From: Bacteroidales bacterium
Lineage (GTDB): Bacteria; Bacteroidota; Bacteroidia; Bacteroidales; P3
Reading direction: 5' to 3'
Length of the DNA: 62,175 nucleotides
Assembly: GCA_017522255.1 (NCBI GenBank)
Contig: JAFWZP010000080.1
Location: 1 to 62,175, forward strand
Positions 9,004 through 17,858 of the stretch are shown here, piece after piece. Positions within the stretch are counted from its first letter, which is position 1. Every line of letters starts with the position of its first letter. The notes under the pieces are model-generated. The model was not told the origin of the DNA. It made no database searches and saw nothing but the letters and a program-made list of their open reading frames with translations. The position numbers were made by a program, and so were the translations under genes.

Positions 9004-10272
9004 TTATATTCTTTTGCTTGTCATTATATCTAATATCATATTGTCTACATCGTTCATACCATCGTGTCCCAGTTTACCAAGGTTGGCAATAGAATAGTCC
9101 ACATTAGGTTCGGCAATGCCATCGGTGGCATCTACCACTTTGTTGTTTATGGCCAACTCGCTCGACACAAATGCCGAATACAATCCTGTGGTTATCTTTA
9201 AAGCGCAGCTTGGTTTTGCTCCGTCGCACACCATACCTGCTATTGTGTTGATAAGATTTTTGATAGCGTAAGATATCTGTTCGAATGTGCCACCCTGCAA
9301 ATATGTAAAACCAGCTGCCACTCCTATCGAGGCATTTACTATACCGCACAGTGCCGACAATCGTCCTATGCCTCGTTTTACGTATATCGATGTAAGATGG
9401 CTAAGTATCAATCCTCGAACTATTGTTTCCTCCGGCATATTCTTTTGCATACCATATTCATATATAGGCAATGTGCATGTTATTCCTTGGTTTCCGCTTC
9501 CCGAATTGCTATACACCGGTTTTGTACAGCCGTCCATACGGGCATCCGAAGCTGCCACTGTTTTGGCTATAGTGGTATGCACCACATCGCCGGCTGCTAT
9601 ATCCAATAATATTTTTCCCGTACACAAGCCATAACCCTTTGCACCCTCTTCGGCAGCTGCAACATTATAGCGTACTGTTTCTTTTATAAAAAGCAATTCC
9701 TCGATAGGTGTTTGAGTAGCAAACTCATACACCTTTTGCATGGTTAGATGCACATCAGCCTGTGCAGTAGCTTGCACTGCTTGCACCGGATTGTCGAGTA
9801 GCACATCAGCATTTTTTTCTATCCTCACAAAGTTGGTGTGCTGTCCGGCTATGGCAGCCAAAGCACGAGCCTCGCCTTTTTGGCACACACACTCCACATA
9901 TAGTTTTTCGGTAGTGTCTTTTATCTTTATAACCACCTTTTCTTTGTTGGCTTCGAGCCATTGTTTGGCACGTTCCACATCATCAGAGGGGATATCCAAT
10001 ACTTCGAGTTTACGAGACGAGTCGCCGGCCACTATACCCATTGCAATAGCTATCGGCAATCCTATCATTCCTGTGCCGGGTATACCCACACCCATGGCGT
10101 TTTTAAAGATATTTTTGCTCAAATTGACCTCTACTTTATCGGGGATATCACCCAGTGTTTCCCTTGATTTTGTTACCGCCAATGCCACTGCTACCGGTTC
10201 GGTACAACCCACTGCCAAAACCACTTCTCGATTGATAAGCGATTTTATGTTTTGTATTTCTGCGTTAGTCAT
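9004..10272 (-). CDS. UPF0597 / L-serine dehydratase alpha-like Fe-S enzyme (cysteine desulfidase-like)
   Basis: 422 residues of the SDH_alpha family. Related enzymes use a [4Fe-4S] cluster to remove H2S and ammonia from L-cysteine or to dehydrate serine. Cluster-type cysteines are visible: GCTEP near residue 23, ITCTLP in the middle, and a pair seven residues apart in CDGAKPSC, the arrangement known from the archaeal L-cysteine desulfidase. Glycine-rich AMGVGIPGTGMIGLPIAIAMG fits the family. No beta subunit gene is adjacent, as expected for the single-chain UPF0597 group. Cysteine desulfidation is my preferred role but not proven by sequence. Confidence 0.87.
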   Translation of the reverse strand: MTNAEIQNIKSLINREVVLAVGCTEPVAVALAVTKSRETLGDIPDKVEVNLSKNIFKNAMGVGIPGTGMIGLPIAIAMGIVAGDSSRKLEVLDIPSDDVERAKQWLEANKEKVVIKIKDTTEKLYVECVCQKGEARALAAIAGQHTNFVRIEKNADVLLDNPVQAVQATAQADVHLTMQKVYEFATQTPIEELLFIKETVRYNVAAAEEGAKGYGLCTGKILLDIAAGDVVHTTIAKTVAASDARMDGCTKPVYSNSGSGNQGITCTLPIYEYGMQKNMPEETIVRGLILSHLTSIYVKRGIGRLSALCGIVNASIGVAAGFTYLQGGTFEQISYAIKNLINTIAGMVCDGAKPSCALKITTGLYSAFVSSELAINNKVVDATDGIAEPNVDYSIANLGKLGHDGMNDVDNMILDIMTSKRI

Positions 10273-10306
10273 CTCGTTGTTTTTTAGCTTTTTATTTTTT
10301 CACAAA

Positions 10307-10349
10307 CAATAGCGACACACGAGTTTTTCGTTCCCCGATGCCGCTATTG
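10307..10349 (-). terminator. terminator downstream of the deoxyhypusine synthase homologue
   Basis: 8-bp arms CAATAGCG/CGCTATTG (10307-10314 and 10342-10349) with a long loop, followed on the minus strand by a T-rich run. Modest strength. Confidence 0.5.
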
Positions 10350-10372
10350 CGTATGATATATTATTGCCTTTA

Positions 10373-11398
10373 TTACTTAGCAAACAATTTGGTCCATTCA
10401 AATTTTCTACGATTTTTCCAATCGTTTTTGTGATATATATAGCTGGCTATCAAAGGCACTACAGTAGTAGCTTCGGCATACACCATTTGTTCGAACACTG
10501 TGTCTACCTTACCCCACGAAGAGGCTTCTTTCAAAGTAGAGCTCGAACAAGCACCATCGCGAACGTCGGCTACGGTGATTTGGATAGCATATTTGTGCAT
10601 TTCTATATCTTCGTGTCCCAACACTTCGGCACATACCACTGTGTCTTGAGCGAAGTTTTTAGGAGTGCCACCACCTACCATAAACAAACCTGTGGCAGGA
10701 GCAGCTATCTTTATTTGAGTAAGTTCGTAAAAGTCGCGAACCGAGTCGATAGACATGTGTTTGTCAGGGTTTTCCACTTGGTGCATTACCAAACCGAAAC
10801 CGGCACTCGAGTCGGTGAAAGCGGGACAGAAAATAGGAACATTGTGTTCGTAGCAAGCTTGCACCAACGAGTCTTTTTTCTTGGCGTTGCCATTGGCTAA
10901 CCATTTACCCATTTCGTAGATAAACTCACGCGAAGAGTATGGGCGTGGTTCCAAGCTATTGGCTATTTCTTTTATCGAACGGTCGCAGAATTGCAGTTCT
11001 TCTTCGTCGATAAATGTGTCGTATATTCTATCTACATAGTTGGCACGCAAAAATTTATCATCTATAAAAGGAGTACCTTTGTAGTGTTTGAAACCCAACG
11101 CTTCAAAAAAGTCCATATCCACGATAGAAGCACCGGTAGATACTATACAGTCTACCATATTATTTTTTACCATATCCACATACACTTGCATACAACCTGC
11201 TGCCGATGTACTTCCTGCCAAAGTAAGTATGATAGAGCAATCTTTATCATTTACCATTCTGTCGTAGATATCGGCTGCTGTGGCAGTGTCGCGTGAGGTA
11301 AACGACATACCTCTCATAGAATTGATTATTTCGGTTGCATCAACTTTCTTTATGTCGAAATGTTGAATTTCTTCTTTTAACAAATCTCTCTTTTCCAT
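10373..11398 (-). CDS. deoxyhypusine synthase family protein
   Basis: 341 residues resembling eukaryotic and archaeal deoxyhypusine synthase over the full length. Visible: TLAGSTSAAGCMQVYVDMV (corresponding to the NAD-binding SNMISSG-like region), DCIVSTGASIVDMDFFEALG, FCPAFTDSSAGFG, and near the end EASSWGKV with the lysine that carries the aminobutyl group in true DHS. Bacteria lack eIF5A, so the acceptor cannot be that protein; bacterial relatives may transfer the butylamine group to other amines such as putrescine (homospermidine-type chemistry). Substrate inferred only. The gene follows tpiA by 48 bp in the same direction. Confidence 0.88.
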   Translation of the reverse strand: MEKRDLLKEEIQHFDIKKVDATEIINSMRGMSFTSRDTATAADIYDRMVNDKDCSIILTLAGSTSAAGCMQVYVDMVKNNMVDCIVSTGASIVDMDFFEALGFKHYKGTPFIDDKFLRANYVDRIYDTFIDEEELQFCDRSIKEIANSLEPRPYSSREFIYEMGKWLANGNAKKKDSLVQACYEHNVPIFCPAFTDSSAGFGLVMHQVENPDKHMSIDSVRDFYELTQIKIAAPATGLFMVGGGTPKNFAQDTVVCAEVLGHEDIEMHKYAIQITVADVRDGACSSSTLKEASSWGKVDTVFEQMVYAEATTVVPLIASYIYHKNDWKNRRKFEWTKLFAK

Positions 11399-11446
11399 AT
11401 TGATAGATATTATTTTTATTTGTATGTTTTTTTTATTTTTTGCTGA

Positions 11447-12205
11447 TTAAAACGATGTTATTATAGTGGCAAAGTCGTCGGCTTTTAGCGAAGCGCCGCC
11501 TATCAAACCGCCGTCCACATCAGGGTTGGCAAATAGTTCTTTTGCATTTTTGGCGTTGCAACTACCGCCATATAGTATTGATGTATTTTCACCTACTTCG
11601 GCACCATATTTTTCCACTATAAGCGAGCGTATGAAAGCGTGCATTTCTTGAGCCTGCTCGGGTGTGGCTGTTTTGCCGGTTCCTATAGCCCATACCGGTT
11701 CGTATGCTATTATTATCTTGCCAAATTCTTCGGCCGATAAACCAAACAAGGCTTCTGTTATCTGTGTTTTCACTACTTCGAATTGCTTGTCGGCTTCGCG
11801 TTCGGGCAATAGTTCACCACAGCATACTATAGGGCTTATCTTGTTTGCCAACAACTGCTTTACCTTATTGGCAACCACCGCATTGGTTTCGCCATGATAT
11901 GCTCTACGTTCGGAGTGTCCAACTATGCAATAGTCCACTCCAAAAGATTCCAACATCGATGCCGACACCTCGCCGGTATAAGCTCCCGACTCGTGTTCGC
12001 TTACATCTTGTCCGCCTACGGCAAAATACGATTCTTGCGACATATCGGTGCATAATTCCAAATAAGGAAAAGGAGGACACAAAATCACTTCGGCTTTGAT
12101 GTCGTCCATCACTTCCAATTTGTCCATCAAATCATTAACCAATTCGTTCGCTTCTTCGAAGCGTTTGTTCATTTTCCAGTTGCCTGCCACTATATTTCGT
12201 CTCAT
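11447..12205 (-). CDS. tpiA: triosephosphate isomerase
   Basis: 252 residues, normal length. Catalytic Lys11 (NWKMN), His97 (VGHSERR) and Glu169 ([11 protein letters not shown]) are all present, with the phosphate-binding GGS and GGLIGGASL loops near the end. Interconverts dihydroxyacetone phosphate and glyceraldehyde-3-phosphate. A good promoter lies 75 bp upstream. Confidence 0.97.
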   Translation of the reverse strand: MRRNIVAGNWKMNKRFEEANELVNDLMDKLEVMDDIKAEVILCPPFPYLELCTDMSQESYFAVGGQDVSEHESGAYTGEVSASMLESFGVDYCIVGHSERRAYHGETNAVVANKVKQLLANKISPIVCCGELLPEREADKQFEVVKTQITEALFGLSAEEFGKIIIAYEPVWAIGTGKTATPEQAQEMHAFIRSLIVEKYGAEVGENTSILYGGSCNAKNAKELFANPDVDGGLIGGASLKADDFATIITSF

Positions 12206-12279
12206 GCTACTTTGTTTTATTTGCTATATATGTGTTTAACAATAGGAAAAGCATATTACTTCTCCTTAATATATTTTTG

Positions 12280-12311
12280 CAAAGATACACTTTTTTTTTG
12301 ATACTGCCAAA
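12280..12311 (-). promoter_or_regulatory. promoter of tpiA
   Basis: Minus strand: -33 TTTG (12308-12311), 20 nt, -7 TATCTTTG (12280-12287). Both boxes match the Bacteroidetes consensus. Confidence 0.75.
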
Positions 12312-12458
12312 CAAGATTTTTACACAGCCCATGCATGACTGCTACAAACACGTTACAATAATACATTATATAAGGAATAAAATGTATTTTTCGAAGCGAT
12401 TTAGAGCCAATCAAAATGTTAACGAAATTCCGCAATTGTTAAATGCATTTCCATTTTC

Positions 12459-12612
12459 CCTCCCGATGACGGTGATTTTTCCTCCCGATGATGGTAAAAA
12501 AACATCTCGACGATGACATTTCAGCATCACGAGGGAGTATCACCACACCCGGGAGTGGCAATAAAAGTGGTATACCATCGCACAAAAAATGGTATACCGT
12601 CGTATTTTTGAC
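12459..12612. repeat. 22-nt periodic array, seven units
   Basis: Seven back-to-back units of exactly 22 nt start at 12459, 12481, 12503, 12525, 12547, 12569 and 12591. The first four start with CCTCCCGATG, CCTCCCGATG, CATCTCGACG and CATCACGAGG. The fifth is built round CCCGGG and the last two on GGTATACC, all palindromic. The second half of most units is A/T-rich. The array lies in the roughly 950-bp divergent gap between tpiA and dnaK (12206-13161); apart from the tpiA promoter I see nothing else there that I can name. Function unknown. Confidence 0.85.
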
Positions 12613-13161
12613 AGATAAATTGCCTGCAAACCTGCCTCTCTAACACTTATTAAGAAAACACCCCGTATTTGAAAACCAACACATTAGCCCGATAACGCTG
12701 CGAGAATGCGTTATTTTGTCAAAATCATCTTCTCTCGAACAAATACACAATTATACGAGTTAAACAGCCACAAGTTAACATCTGATAATTTTATTAACGA
12801 CATTAACAACAAGTTTACGCACCTAAAATATCCTCCCTTGCCTTATATTATTATGTGTCGAAAATATTTTTATTCGAAGTATAGCATCAAAACCACTTGC
12901 CTTACTCCTTGCAAAAAACAATAATATGTATATCGCCTAAACATAGCTCTATGTGATATGTTATCGTTCCTGCAATGGCACAAAGCACGCTGTCAATTTG
13001 TCATAACGAAAAACAAAAAAGACTTTTTTCTGTTGTAAAACATGACAAAATGCGTAAAAAAACTTTTTTTTGATAGTTTGGCACGGTATTTGATGTATTA
13101 CCATGTGAAGACAAACAAAAAAACTAACAAACAAGAATAATAAAAATAAAACATAAATAAA

Positions 13162-15078
13162 ATGGGAAAAATAATTGGAATTGACTTAGGAACTACCAAT
13201 AGTTGTGTAGCAGTAATGGAAGGTAACGAACCCGTTGTTATCGCTAATAGCGAAGGACACCGCACCACACCTTCAATAGTAGGTTTTTTGGAAAATGGAG
13301 AACGTAAAGTAGGCGACCCCGCAAAACGTCAAGCCATCACCAATCCTCACAATACTATTTATTCTATCAAACGCTTTATGGGCGAAACTTACGACCAAGT
13401 AGCCGGCGAAGTTTCATCTGTTCCTTACAAAGTGGTAAGAGGCGACAACAATACTCCTCGCGTGGATATTCAAGGTCGCTTGTACACCCCTCAAGAAATA
13501 TCGGCCGTGATATTGCAAAAAATGAAAAAGACTGCCGAAGACTTTTTGGGACAAGAAGTAACCGAAGCCGTTATTACAGTGCCTGCTTACTTCAACGATG
13601 CTCAACGCCAAGCCACCAAAGAAGCCGGCGAAATAGCAGGTTTGAAAGTGCGTCGTATTATCAATGAACCTACAGCAGCCGCCCTTGCCTACGGTCTTGA
13701 CAAGAAAAACAAAGATATGAATGTGGCTGTATTCGACCTTGGTGGTGGTACTTTCGATATCTCTATCCTTGAACTTGGCGACGGTGTGTTTGAAGTAAAA
13801 TCTACCAACGGTAACACTCACCTTGGTGGCGACGACTTTGACCAAAAAATCATCAACTGGCTTGCTGATGAGTTCCAAGCCGAAAAACACGTAGACCTTC
13901 GCAAAGACCCTATGGCTCTTCAACGCCTAAAAGAAGCTGCCGAAAAAGCTAAGATAGAACTATCAAGCAGCCAACAAACCGAAATAAACTTGCCTTACAT
14001 TATGCCTATCGACGGCATACCACAACACTTGGTAAAAACTCTTACTCGTGCCAAATTCGAACAACTATGCGACGACCTTATCCAAGCCACTCTTGAACCT
14101 TGCCGCAAAGCTATGCAAGATGCAGGTTTGAGCAACTCGCAAATAGACGAAGTGATACTTGTGGGTGGTAGCACACGTATACCCGCTATCCAAAAGATAG
14201 TAGAAAACTTCTTCGGCAAAGCTCCTTCAAAAGGCGTTAACCCCGACGAAGTGGTGGCAGTAGGTGCTTCTATCCAAGGCGGTGTACTTACAGGCGAAGT
14301 AAAAGACGTGTTGTTGCTCGACGTTACTCCTCTATCGCTTGGTATCGAAACCCTTGGCGGTGTGATGACAAAACTTATCGAAAGCAACACTACTATTCCT
14401 ACCAAGAAATCGCAAGTGTTCTCGACAGCTGCCGACAACCAACCCAGCGTGGAAATACACGTACTTCAAGGCGAACGCCCAATGGCTAACCAAAACAAAA
14501 CCATAGGCCGCTTCCACCTCGACGGTATTCCACCAGCACCAAGAGGAGTGCCTCAAATTGAAGTAACTTTCGATATCGATGCCAACGGTATACTTAACGT
14601 ATCGGCTATGGACAAAGCCACCGGCAAGAGCCAAAACATACGTATAGAAGCATCGTCGGGACTTAGCGACGAAGAAATCAAACGCATGAAAGCCGAAGCC
14701 GAAGCCAACGCCGAAGCCGACAAGAAAGCCAAAGAAGAAATAGAAAAGATAAACAATGCCGACGGTATGATTTTCCAAAGCGAAAAGAACCTGAAAGAAT
14801 ATGGCGACAAGATACCTGCCGACAAGAAAGCCAACATCGAAAGTGCTTTGAACGAACTTAAAGCTGCACACTCTGCCAAAAACGTAGCACAAATAGACGC
14901 TGCCATGGAAAAAATAAACAACGCATGGAGTGCCGCAAGCGAAGATATGTACAAGGCTCAACAACAAGCACAAGGCGGTGCACAACCCGGTCCTGACGCT
15001 GCACAAGGTGCTGCCGGAAACCAAGGTCAAAAAGCCGACGACACCGTAACAGATGTTGACTACGAAGAAGTGAAATAA
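13162..15078 (+). CDS. dnaK: molecular chaperone DnaK (Hsp70)
   Basis: 638 residues, normal length. The ATPase domain starts at [18 protein letters not shown], with phosphate-2 loop [15 protein letters not shown] and adenosine motif [13 protein letters not shown]. The linker [19 protein letters not shown] leads into the substrate-binding domain, then the helical lid and a Gly/Gln-rich tail ending in [10 protein letters not shown] (the EEVD-like end). dnaJ and grpE are not adjacent. The gene has a 950-bp upstream region; I could not find a clear TTTG/TAnnTTTG promoter, which may mean a different control. Confidence 0.98.
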   Translation: MGKIIGIDLGTTNSCVAVMEGNEPVVIANSEGHRTTPSIVGFLENGERKVGDPAKRQAITNPHNTIYSIKRFMGETYDQVAGEVSSVPYKVVRGDNNTPRVDIQGRLYTPQEISAVILQKMKKTAEDFLGQEVTEAVITVPAYFNDAQRQATKEAGEIAGLKVRRIINEPTAAALAYGLDKKNKDMNVAVFDLGGGTFDISILELGDGVFEVKSTNGNTHLGGDDFDQKIINWLADEFQAEKHVDLRKDPMALQRLKEAAEKAKIELSSSQQTEINLPYIMPIDGIPQHLVKTLTRAKFEQLCDDLIQATLEPCRKAMQDAGLSNSQIDEVILVGGSTRIPAIQKIVENFFGKAPSKGVNPDEVVAVGASIQGGVLTGEVKDVLLLDVTPLSLGIETLGGVMTKLIESNTTIPTKKSQVFSTAADNQPSVEIHVLQGERPMANQNKTIGRFHLDGIPPAPRGVPQIEVTFDIDANGILNVSAMDKATGKSQNIRIEASSGLSDEEIKRMKAEAEANAEADKKAKEEIEKINNADGMIFQSEKNLKEYGDKIPADKKANIESALNELKAAHSAKNVAQIDAAMEKINNAWSAASEDMYKAQQQAQGGAQPGPDAAQGAAGNQGQKADDTVTDVDYEEVK

Positions 15079-15136
15079 CAGCTCCCGCACATAGGCAAGC
15101 CACAAAACGCCTGCCTCCACGGTTGCTGAAACATAA

Positions 15137-15177
15137 AAACGCCGTCCATGGACAATATTATCCAACGGACGGCGTTT
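15137..15177 (+). terminator. intrinsic terminator of dnaK
   Basis: Perfect 11-bp stem (15137-15147 with 15167-15177) ending in TTT and followed by ATTTAT. The loop itself contains a small inverted repeat (GGACAATATTATCC). Because of it, an ATG at 15148 inside the hairpin is not a credible start for the next gene. Confidence 0.85.
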
Positions 15178-15207
15178 ATTTATGCATATATTAATAACAA
15201 GCACACC

Positions 15208-15657
15208 ATGAAAAAGATATTGACGATAATGGCAGTGGGAATAAGTATTCTGGTTACAACTGCGTGTAATATTGAAAAAACTGTTGCCAATATTGATGCA
15301 TCAATGCTTCTTGGTAGGTGGGTAACAATTGATGCTGAAGAGCAATGTAAATGGAACCCAAGCATAAAAAATAAATTAGACTCTACAGATTATATATATA
15401 CTAAAATGGATGTATATGAGAGCATGATTGAAACCACTATTCCAAATGAGATAGGAAAAGGAATAATTGGCAACTATTTTATTGACAAAAACAATGCATT
15501 GTGGGGCTACGGAGCCAATGGTCGTTTTTGGGCAGAAGGTGATAATCCTTATGTATTTAGAATCAAAGAACTCACATCAGATAAGCTTGTATTCGAATAT
15601 GATTACCATAAGAAAAAGTGCAAGTGTATAGCAATCTATACATTGAAAAAACTCTAA
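15208..15657 (+). CDS. small lipoprotein, function unknown
   Basis: 149 residues from ATG 15208, giving signal MKKILTIMAVGISILVTTAC with a lipobox Cys at residue 20. The mature part (MLLGRWVTIDAEEQCKWNP, ending FEYDYHKKKCKCIAIYTLKK) has a lipocalin-like pattern of short strands but I cannot assign it. The first 60 nt of the gene are nearly the same as those of the next gene, so the export signal seems to have been copied. Twelve bp separate the two genes; they likely form one transcript. Confidence 0.75.
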   Translation: MKKILTIMAVGISILVTTACNIEKTVANIDASMLLGRWVTIDAEEQCKWNPSIKNKLDSTDYIYTKMDVYESMIETTIPNEIGKGIIGNYFIDKNNALWGYGANGRFWAEGDNPYVFRIKELTSDKLVFEYDYHKKKCKCIAIYTLKKL

Positions 15658-15669
15658 TACTTATACACA

Positions 15670-16293
15670 ATGAAAAAGATATTGACGATAATAGTAGTTG
15701 GGATAAGCATACTGTTTATAACTGCGTGTAATAGCAACAATGAAAACAATGTAGCAATTGATGTTGATGATAATACAACAACCGTAATCGACACAGTGGT
15801 AGAAATGAAGGATACCACAATCAAAACTATTGAAGATTGGATTGTATATGAAACTATTGATTTCAGTTTGCCTTTATGTAAATTTGCCGATACGAAAATA
15901 CACGATACATTATTATCTATAGTGAATAATCAATTCGGAAACGACTTCGATGCTGTTTACATCGTTTATTTTCCAACAGTGGATACTATCGGAACATACG
16001 GTAAAGACTCAGTCCCTTATCTGTACAATTTGTATATAGGAACTATAAATTATGATTATCATGGAGGCACATGGAAAAGTATGCTTGAATCAATAATAGG
16101 ATGTAGCATGATTGGCGATAATTTATGCTATATTGAAGGTGATATTACACTCAAGCGATTATTTGTAAAAACATCGGAAAAGATACATCGAACATTGATA
16201 CTCGAAAATACAGTATGTTCATGTGCAGAACTAGATGCATACTGTTATTTATTTGACAACGACAGCCTTTTCTTTAAGAGCGATTTGAATTGA
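15670..16293 (+). CDS. lipoprotein with copied signal peptide, function unknown
   Basis: 207 residues. Signal MKKILTIIVVGISILFITAC with lipobox Cys20, almost identical to that of the preceding gene, followed by an unrelated mature sequence: an Asp/Thr-rich linker, then a globular domain (DFSLPLCKFADTKIHDTLLSIVNNQFG). It does not match a family I know. Base use is more A/T-rich than the flanking dnaK and aldo/keto reductase genes. Confidence 0.7.
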   Translation: MKKILTIIVVGISILFITACNSNNENNVAIDVDDNTTTVIDTVVEMKDTTIKTIEDWIVYETIDFSLPLCKFADTKIHDTLLSIVNNQFGNDFDAVYIVYFPTVDTIGTYGKDSVPYLYNLYIGTINYDYHGGTWKSMLESIIGCSMIGDNLCYIEGDITLKRLFVKTSEKIHRTLILENTVCSCAELDAYCYLFDNDSLFFKSDLN

Positions 16294-16372
16294 AAGAATA
16301 CACAATTGAGCAATAAAACTGCTAAGTAAGCGTTTACTTATGCATATATTAATAACAAACACATAATACACA

Positions 16373-17593
16373 ATGAAAAAAATATACACATTACTGATGG
16401 CTGCACTTTGCCTGGCAGCCGTAAGCTGCAAACAGCAGCCCGAGAAAAAGACCGATATGAAGTATCGTCCATTGGGCAACACAGGTCTTATGGTTAGCGA
16501 AATAAGCATTGGATGCGGAGGTTTCGAAAAGATAGACAGTGCCGCATCGTTGGAACTGATGACCGTAGCCCTCGACAGCGGTATGAACTACATCGATATA
16601 TACGATGCCAACCCCAAAACTCGTTCAAACATAGGCTACGCCCTACAAGGTCGTCGCGACGAGATGATAATACAAGGACACATAGGCACCGTGTATAAAG
16701 ATGGCCAACACAGCCGCACCCGCGATGTGGAAGAAACACGCCAAGGATTCGAAGACCTTTTGGCTCGCCTAGGCACCGACCACATAGAAGTGGGAATGAT
16801 ACACATAGCCGATAGCCGACAAGAATGGGAAGAACTCGAAAACTCGCCATTCCTCGAATATGTGTTCCAACTAAAGGAAGAAGGAAAAATAAAACATATA
16901 GGCATCAGCAGCCACAACGCCGAAGTGGCACTGTTGGCAGCCAAAAGCGGTTGGATAGAAGTGATAATGTTTTCGCTAAACATAGCCTTCGACCGCCTGC
17001 AAGGTGGTGCCACCCCTTGGCAAAAGGGTGCTATGGAAAACCTACAAGCCGGCATTGACCCCATACGTATGGAACTTTACGACTACTGTGCTACTCATAA
17101 GATAGGCATAACAGTGATGAAAACCTTTGGCGGTGGTGGTAAACTGCTGGACGCTAAAACCTCGCCACTTGGCATGGCCTACACTCCCGAACAATGTATA
17201 GCCTACTGCTTGGCAAAACCTTGCATAGCCACATGCATACTTGGCATAGACAACCTTGACGAGCTGAAAGCCGACCTGCACTGGATACATGCCACCGAAG
17301 CCGAAAAAGACTACAACGCCATGGCTAAGAATGAAGCCACAAAGCAACCCGGCGACTGCACCTACTGCAACCACTGCTCGCCATGCAACGTTGGAATACC
17401 AATTGCCAAAGTTACAGAACTGCTTGACAAAGCCACCAACGAAGGACTTACCCCTGAGCTGCAAGCCCAATACGATGCCCTACCCCACCATGCCGGAGAA
17501 TGCACCGACTGCGGAGCATGCCTAAGCCGTTGCCCATTCGAAGTGGATATACCTTCTAAAATGGATAAAGCCAAAGAGATATTTGGGAAATAG
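16373..17593 (+). CDS. aldo/keto reductase lipoprotein with C-terminal 4Fe-4S domain
   Basis: 406 residues. Lipoprotein signal with lipobox Cys19 (LAAVSC), an AKR barrel (about 30-310; KYRPLGNTGLMVSEISIGCGG, NYIDIYD with the catalytic Asp/Tyr region), and a C-terminal ferredoxin-like region with cysteine groups CTYCNHCSPC (about 333) and CTDCGACLSRCP. The catalytic Lys position of classical AKRs appears as QGHIG, i.e. His instead of Lys. These Fe-S AKRs (COG1453 type) are thought to be redox enzymes of unknown substrate; a lipid anchor would place it on a membrane surface. Its upstream leader (16337-16360) repeats that of the lipoprotein at 15208. Confidence 0.88.
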   Translation: MKKIYTLLMAALCLAAVSCKQQPEKKTDMKYRPLGNTGLMVSEISIGCGGFEKIDSAASLELMTVALDSGMNYIDIYDANPKTRSNIGYALQGRRDEMIIQGHIGTVYKDGQHSRTRDVEETRQGFEDLLARLGTDHIEVGMIHIADSRQEWEELENSPFLEYVFQLKEEGKIKHIGISSHNAEVALLAAKSGWIEVIMFSLNIAFDRLQGGATPWQKGAMENLQAGIDPIRMELYDYCATHKIGITVMKTFGGGGKLLDAKTSPLGMAYTPEQCIAYCLAKPCIATCILGIDNLDELKADLHWIHATEAEKDYNAMAKNEATKQPGDCTYCNHCSPCNVGIPIAKVTELLDKATNEGLTPELQAQYDALPHHAGECTDCGACLSRCPFEVDIPSKMDKAKEIFGK

Positions 17594-17620
17594 TATATAC
17601 CCAACAATATAACGAGAAAT

Positions 17621-17660
17621 GCAACCATAGAGACGTGCCGTAGCACGTCTTTATGGTTGC
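17621..17660. terminator. 40-bp palindrome between convergent genes
   Basis: A long inverted repeat: outer arms GCAACCAT/ATGGTTGC and inner arms AGACGTGC/GCACGTCT. It lies 28 bp after the Fe-S aldo/keto reductase stop and can terminate that transcript. The inner core has the form of a dispersed Bacteroidetes palindrome; a variant follows at 17732. Confidence 0.65.
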
Positions 17661-17731
17661 ATAATATTTTATCCCCAAAAAACCAACACCCCGAATATTT
17701 TTACCCACAAACAACATTCCCCCGATCGTAC

Positions 17732-17751
17732 AGACGCGCCGCGGCGCGTCT
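17732..17751. repeat. perfect 20-bp GC palindrome
   Basis: AGACGCGCCG followed by its exact reverse complement CGGCGCGTCT, then an A-run. Much more GC-rich than its surroundings and a variant of the core at 17631-17650 (both AGACGYGCC..GGCRCGTCT-like), which suggests a small dispersed repeat. Confidence 0.7.
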
Positions 17752-17779
17752 CCAAAAAAACATATACCCCCCAAAAACC

Positions 17780-17825
17780 AACTTATCCCATATACGTTAC
17801 GCCGATAACATATATGGGATAAGTT
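17780..17825 (-). terminator. terminator of the FISUMP operon
   Basis: Perfect 15-bp stem (17780-17794 with 17811-17825), 16-nt loop, 33 bp beyond the stop of the minus-strand lipoprotein gene. Confidence 0.7.
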
Positions 17826-17858
17826 CTTAAGATATATATGATTTTATTGTATAACGCT

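Noticed and set aside
12459-12612. CRISPR array
   Set aside because: Units are only 22 nt with a partly conserved half; there are no 28-36-nt repeats with unique spacers and no cas genes in the window.
13040-13161. Standard housekeeping promoter for dnaK
   Set aside because: TTTG strings occur, but none pairs with a TAnnTTTG at 19-20 nt.
14332-15204. Long minus-strand ORF of 290 codons opposite dnaK
   Set aside because: Antisense shadow of dnaK, with no recognisable domain and unlikely composition.
15148-15207. Upstream start for the lipoprotein gene
   Set aside because: It lies inside the dnaK terminator hairpin and would bury the lipoprotein signal; ATG 15208 is preferred.
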